Positions 12,965 through 15,560 of a DNA stretch of 15,560 nt are shown piece by piece. How positions within the stretch are numbered: the first letter of the stretch is position 1; the number at the start of each line of letters is the position of its first letter. The notes beneath the pieces were generated by a model that made no database searches, was not told the DNA's origin, and was given only the letters and a program-made list of their open reading frames with translations. The stretch is from positions 1 to 15,560 of the forward strand of contig CADBMU010000102.1 of the NCBI GenBank assembly GCA_902795845.1. The letters run 5' to 3'. Source of the DNA: an uncultured Erysipelotrichaceae bacterium (GTDB taxonomy: Bacteria > Bacillota_I > Bacilli_A > RF39 > UBA660). The position numbers and the translations under genes were made by a program.

Positions 12965-14761
12965 CTAATTTTCCTCCTTAAGTATTTCTAAGAATACATC
13001 ACTTGGAACTTCTACAGATCCAACCATTTTCATTCTTTTCTTTCCTTCTTTTTGTTTTTCTAATAATTTTCTTTTACGAGAAATATCTCCACCATAACAT
13101 TTAGCTAAAACATTTTTTTTCATAGCAGAAATATTTTCACGAGCTATAACTTTAGCACCAACACTGGCTTGAATTGGCACTTGAAACATTTGTCTCGGAA
13201 TTAATTCTTTTAATTTTTTTACTATTTGTTTGCCACGATTATAAGCAAAATCCTTATGGACTACAGTTGACAAAGCATCAACTACATCACCATTTAATAA
13301 TATGTCCATTTTAACTAAATTACTAGGTTTATACCCTATCATTTCATAATCAAAAGACGCATAACCTTTTGTCGTAGATTTTAATTTGTCAAAAAAGTCG
13401 TAAACAATTTCAGATAAAGGAATCTCATAATGAATATTAACTCTTTCATCATCTATATATTCCATTGATTTATAAATTCCTCTTTTATTTTGACATAATT
13501 CCATAATATTACCTATGTAATCTTTAGGAACAATAATATTTGTATAAATAAAAGGCTCTCTAATTTCTTTAATATATGTTCTTTCAGGCATTTTAGTAGG
13601 TGAATCAATTACTATTTCATCACCATTTGTCAAAGTTATTTCATATATAACATTTGGTGAGGTAGCTATAATTGAAATATCAAACTCTCTTTCAATTCTA
13701 GAAATAATTATATCCATATGTAAAAGGCCCAAAAAACCAGTTCTAAATCCAAAACCTAAAGCTTCAGATGTTTCCGGTTCAAATGACAATGCTGCATCAT
13801 TAAGTTTAAGCTTTTCAAGGGCTTCTTTTAGTGCTTCATATTTATTTGACTCAACTGGGAATATTCCAGAATATACCATTGGCTTCATAGGTTTATATCC
13901 TTCCAAAGGTTCTTTGGCAAGGTTATTTTTAACAGTAATAGTATCACCTACTGCTACAGACGTTATATCTTTTATTGAAGCTGTAACATATCCAACTTCA
14001 CCTGATATTAATTCTTTTTTATTAACATCTTTAGGAGTATGAAAACCAAGTTCAACGACTTCAAACTCTTTACCATTTGCCATCATTTTTATTGTATCTT
14101 TTACTTTTATTTTTCCATCAACAATTTTTACTAATACAACTACACCTTTGTATGAATCAAAATAACTATCAAAAATTAAAGCTCTTGTTGGTTTATCGTT
14201 TGATATTTTAGGAGCTTCAATTCTTTCTATTACAGCTTCAATAAGTTCTTTTACTCCGACTCCTGTTTTGCCACTGCATAAAAGAATCTCTTCTTCTTTA
14301 AATCCTAAAACATTTTTCAACTCTTCTTTTACTTTAGGAACATTAGCATTTGGTAAATCAATTTTATTTATAACTGGAATTATTGTTAAATCATTTTCTA
14401 AAGCTAAGTATAAATTAGCAAGAGTTTGGGCTTCTATACCTTGGGCTGCATCAACAACTAAAATGGCCCCTTCACAAGCAGCAAGGCTTCTAGAAACTTC
14501 ATATGTAAAATCAACATGACCTGGTGTATCTATTAAATTTAAAATATAATCTTCATTTTTATAATGATAATTAAGACGAACTGCATTTAATTTTATTGTT
14601 ATTCCACGTTCACGTTCAAGATCCATGTTATCCAAAAGTTGATCTTTCATTTCTCTTTTAGAAACACTTCCTGTTAGTTCTAAAATTCTATCTGCTAAAG
14701 TACTCTTACCATGATCTATATGAGCAATTATTGAGAAATTTCTTATGTTTTCTTGCTTCAT
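12965..14761 (-). CDS. lepA: Elongation factor 4 (LepA), ribosome-associated GTPase
   Basis: LepA/EF4 is a GTPase that binds the ribosome; back-translocation and roles in initiation or assembly have been proposed. All G motifs are seen near the N-terminus: AHIDHGKST, RGIT, DTPGH, NKID and the SGKTG region. The EF-G-like domains and the LepA-specific C-terminal tail, ending around GKKRMKMVGSVEVPSDVFLEILK, are complete. Length from the chosen start is 598 residues, normal for the family. The frame contains two earlier ATG codons (14776 and 14770), but 14761 is preferred: GGTGA lies eight bases upstream, the family begins close to RNFSIIAH, and a -10 box lies at 14786-14781, so the longer forms would begin at or near the transcript start. 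Confidence 0.97.
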   Translation of the reverse strand: MKQENIRNFSIIAHIDHGKSTLADRILELTGSVSKREMKDQLLDNMDLERERGITIKLNAVRLNYHYKNEDYILNLIDTPGHVDFTYEVSRSLAACEGAILVVDAAQGIEAQTLANLYLALENDLTIIPVINKIDLPNANVPKVKEELKNVLGFKEEEILLCSGKTGVGVKELIEAVIERIEAPKISNDKPTRALIFDSYFDSYKGVVVLVKIVDGKIKVKDTIKMMANGKEFEVVELGFHTPKDVNKKELISGEVGYVTASIKDITSVAVGDTITVKNNLAKEPLEGYKPMKPMVYSGIFPVESNKYEALKEALEKLKLNDAALSFEPETSEALGFGFRTGFLGLLHMDIIISRIEREFDISIIATSPNVIYEITLTNGDEIVIDSPTKMPERTYIKEIREPFIYTNIIVPKDYIGNIMELCQNKRGIYKSMEYIDDERVNIHYEIPLSEIVYDFFDKLKSTTKGYASFDYEMIGYKPSNLVKMDILLNGDVVDALSTVVHKDFAYNRGKQIVKKLKELIPRQMFQVPIQASVGAKVIARENISAMKKNVLAKCYGGDISRKRKLLEKQKEGKKRMKMVGSVEVPSDVFLEILKEEN

Positions 14762-14780
14762 TTTGAACATCACCATATTT

Positions 14781-14809
14781 ATTATACCTTAAAAATAGTA
14801 TTACGAAAA
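14781..14809 (-). promoter_or_regulatory. Possible promoter for lepA
   Basis: On the minus strand TATAAT (14786-14781) lies 17 bases after a poor -35 box TTTTCG (14809-14804), which overlaps the end of the upstream small gene. Transcription would begin close to 14774, leaving a very short leader with GGTGA near its 5' end. The gene may also be reached by read-through from spoIIP. Confidence 0.4.
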
Positions 14810-15127
14810 CATTTTTTTAAGTACTTTACCAACTTTACCTAGTTCTTCTGTAAAAAGTTTTTCAATAAAATTAGAAAAATTATCACCTGCATTGCTTGCG
14901 AGACATGAGTAATCTTTGTTTTCTGAAGTAGTATAATCTTCTATATTAATTTCTTTATTATTTTTTACATCTTCTTCAAATTTTCTTATATTTTCTTCAG
15001 TTAATATAGTTTTTTCATAAGTTTGTTTTTCGTAATATCCACTTTCACCCGCTATAAATAAGCTAATATAAACTATAAATAAAATAAATAATATTGTTAA
15101 TACTGGATTATGTTTCTTCTTTTTCAT
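14801..15127 (-). CDS. Small single-span membrane protein overlapping spoIIP, function unknown
   Basis: This protein has a very basic start (MKKKKHNP), one membrane span (about residues 9-27) and an external domain of about 80 residues containing many Glu and Lys, a single Cys (residue 75) and the helical end FIEKLFTEELGKVGKVLKKMF. I do not recognise a family. The start at 15127 is chosen because it gives a short, bacterial-type overlap of 20 bases with spoIIP; the next Met upstream is 15136 and the frame remains open to 15157 inside spoIIP. The ribosome binding site (GGATGAAG) is weak, which fits translational coupling. Overlap with spoIIP suggests a linked expression time and perhaps function in sporulation, but this is inference. 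Confidence 0.65.
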   Translation of the reverse strand: MKKKKHNPVLTILFILFIVYISLFIAGESGYYEKQTYEKTILTEENIRKFEEDVKNNKEINIEDYTTSENKDYSCLASNAGDNFSNFIEKLFTEELGKVGKVLKKMFS

Positions 15128-15560
15128 TATCTTCATCCACGATTCTTTTATAAACATTTGCCAAAACTTCTAAAGAATTCTTGACACTATTAATATCATT
15201 ATATGGCCCTCCAACTTCAATTAGAACTGCATTATTTGAAACATCTTGATTAAATATCCCTGAATTAGTTTTAATATCAATACCTCTTGTGATAAGTGGA
15301 CTAAACTCTTTTAAATAATTATTTATTCTATTTGCCATTTCTAAATTTCGTTCAAAACCATCATGCCCTTTTCCTAAAACTATCATTATTTTTGCATAAT
15401 CTTTATTATCAATAGTCACTTTAGCAATATTTAAAGGAATTGAATCACGATGTAAATCTATAACATACTTAATAGTTGGATTTTTAGAAAGAGTATCACT
15501 TGCAAGCATTTTAGAAGCTTTATATGAAGAACGATAATTCCAACCATTAATATTAAGAAT
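15108..15560 (-). CDS. spoIIP: Stage II sporulation protein P, 3' part (cut by window edge)
   Basis: SpoIIP is the amidase/endopeptidase of the SpoIID-SpoIIM-SpoIIP machine that thins septal peptidoglycan so the mother cell can engulf the forespore. The frame is open to the window edge (17 codons beyond the first visible Met at 15509), so the gene continues to the right and its N-terminus is not seen. The visible 150 residues contain family landmarks in order: YRSSYKASKML, then the catalytic-region motif YVIDLHRDS, then KIMIVLGKG, RNLEMANRIN, and the ending FNQDVSNNAVLIEVGGPYN. It is followed by the overlapping small membrane gene and then lepA, matching the common Bacillota order spoIIP-lepA-hemW. 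Confidence 0.93.
   Translation of the reverse strand: MLNINGWNYRSSYKASKMLASDTLSKNPTIKYVIDLHRDSIPLNIAKVTIDNKDYAKIMIVLGKGHDGFERNLEMANRINNYLKEFSPLITRGIDIKTNSGIFNQDVSNNAVLIEVGGPYNDINSVKNSLEVLANVYKRIVDEDNEKEET

Noticed and set aside
14268..14519. Plus-strand 83-codon ORF
   Set aside because: It is antisense to the GTPase domain of lepA; the complement of its conserved codons explains the open frame.
1..15560. Mycoplasma genetic code (TGA as Trp)
   Set aside because: AT-rich composition suggested it, but Trp residues in conserved genes are TGG and TGA acts as a stop upstream of the HExxH gene; nothing is gained by reading through TGA.

Overview
The window is strongly AT-rich bacterial DNA with dense, short-spaced genes, nearly all on the minus strand. 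It fits a low-GC Bacillota of the Bacilli/Erysipelotrichia type. Stop codons are almost all TAA, Trp is encoded by TGG, and TGA occurs as an in-frame stop, so this is the standard bacterial code and not the mycoplasma code. A SpoIIM-like gene and the 3' part of spoIIP suggest an endospore-forming lineage or a recent descendant of one. No mobile elements, CRISPR arrays, tRNAs or rRNAs were seen.

Layout, in the direction of minus-strand transcription (high to low coordinates). (1) 15560-9911 is a long housekeeping run: spoIIP (cut by the window edge), a small single-span membrane protein overlapping it, lepA, a helix-turn-helix/coiled-coil protein, a 68-residue protein, hemW, an exported cadherin-like protein, and a short glycerophosphodiesterase. 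(2) 9899-5677 is an envelope operon starting at a good promoter: lemA, a DUF2207 membrane protein with a glycine-rich tail, a C39-like cysteine peptidase, and an LppM-like lipoprotein that appears to carry a cysteine-free thioredoxin-like domain. It ends at a strong bidirectional terminator shared with the only plus-strand gene, a 33-residue DUF4044-type membrane peptide at 5551-5652. (3) 5482-3238 holds the SpoIIM-like gene followed by a membrane-anchored HExxH protein of unknown family that starts with TTG. (4) 3154-2045 is mnmA. (5) 2024-331 is a regulator with a consensus promoter overlapped by a palindrome, followed by a radical SAM/SPASM enzyme. The leftmost 330 bases contain no convincing gene.

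A recurring theme is a hairpin at a gene junction, with the preceding stop codon inside or beside the stem and the next ribosome binding site within about 25 bases. This suggests attenuation or differential expression inside operons.

The least described items are the HExxH protein beside spoIIM, the LppM/thioredoxin-like fusion in the lemA-DUF2207 operon, and the small membrane protein overlapping spoIIP. No complete new system can be proven from sequence alone.
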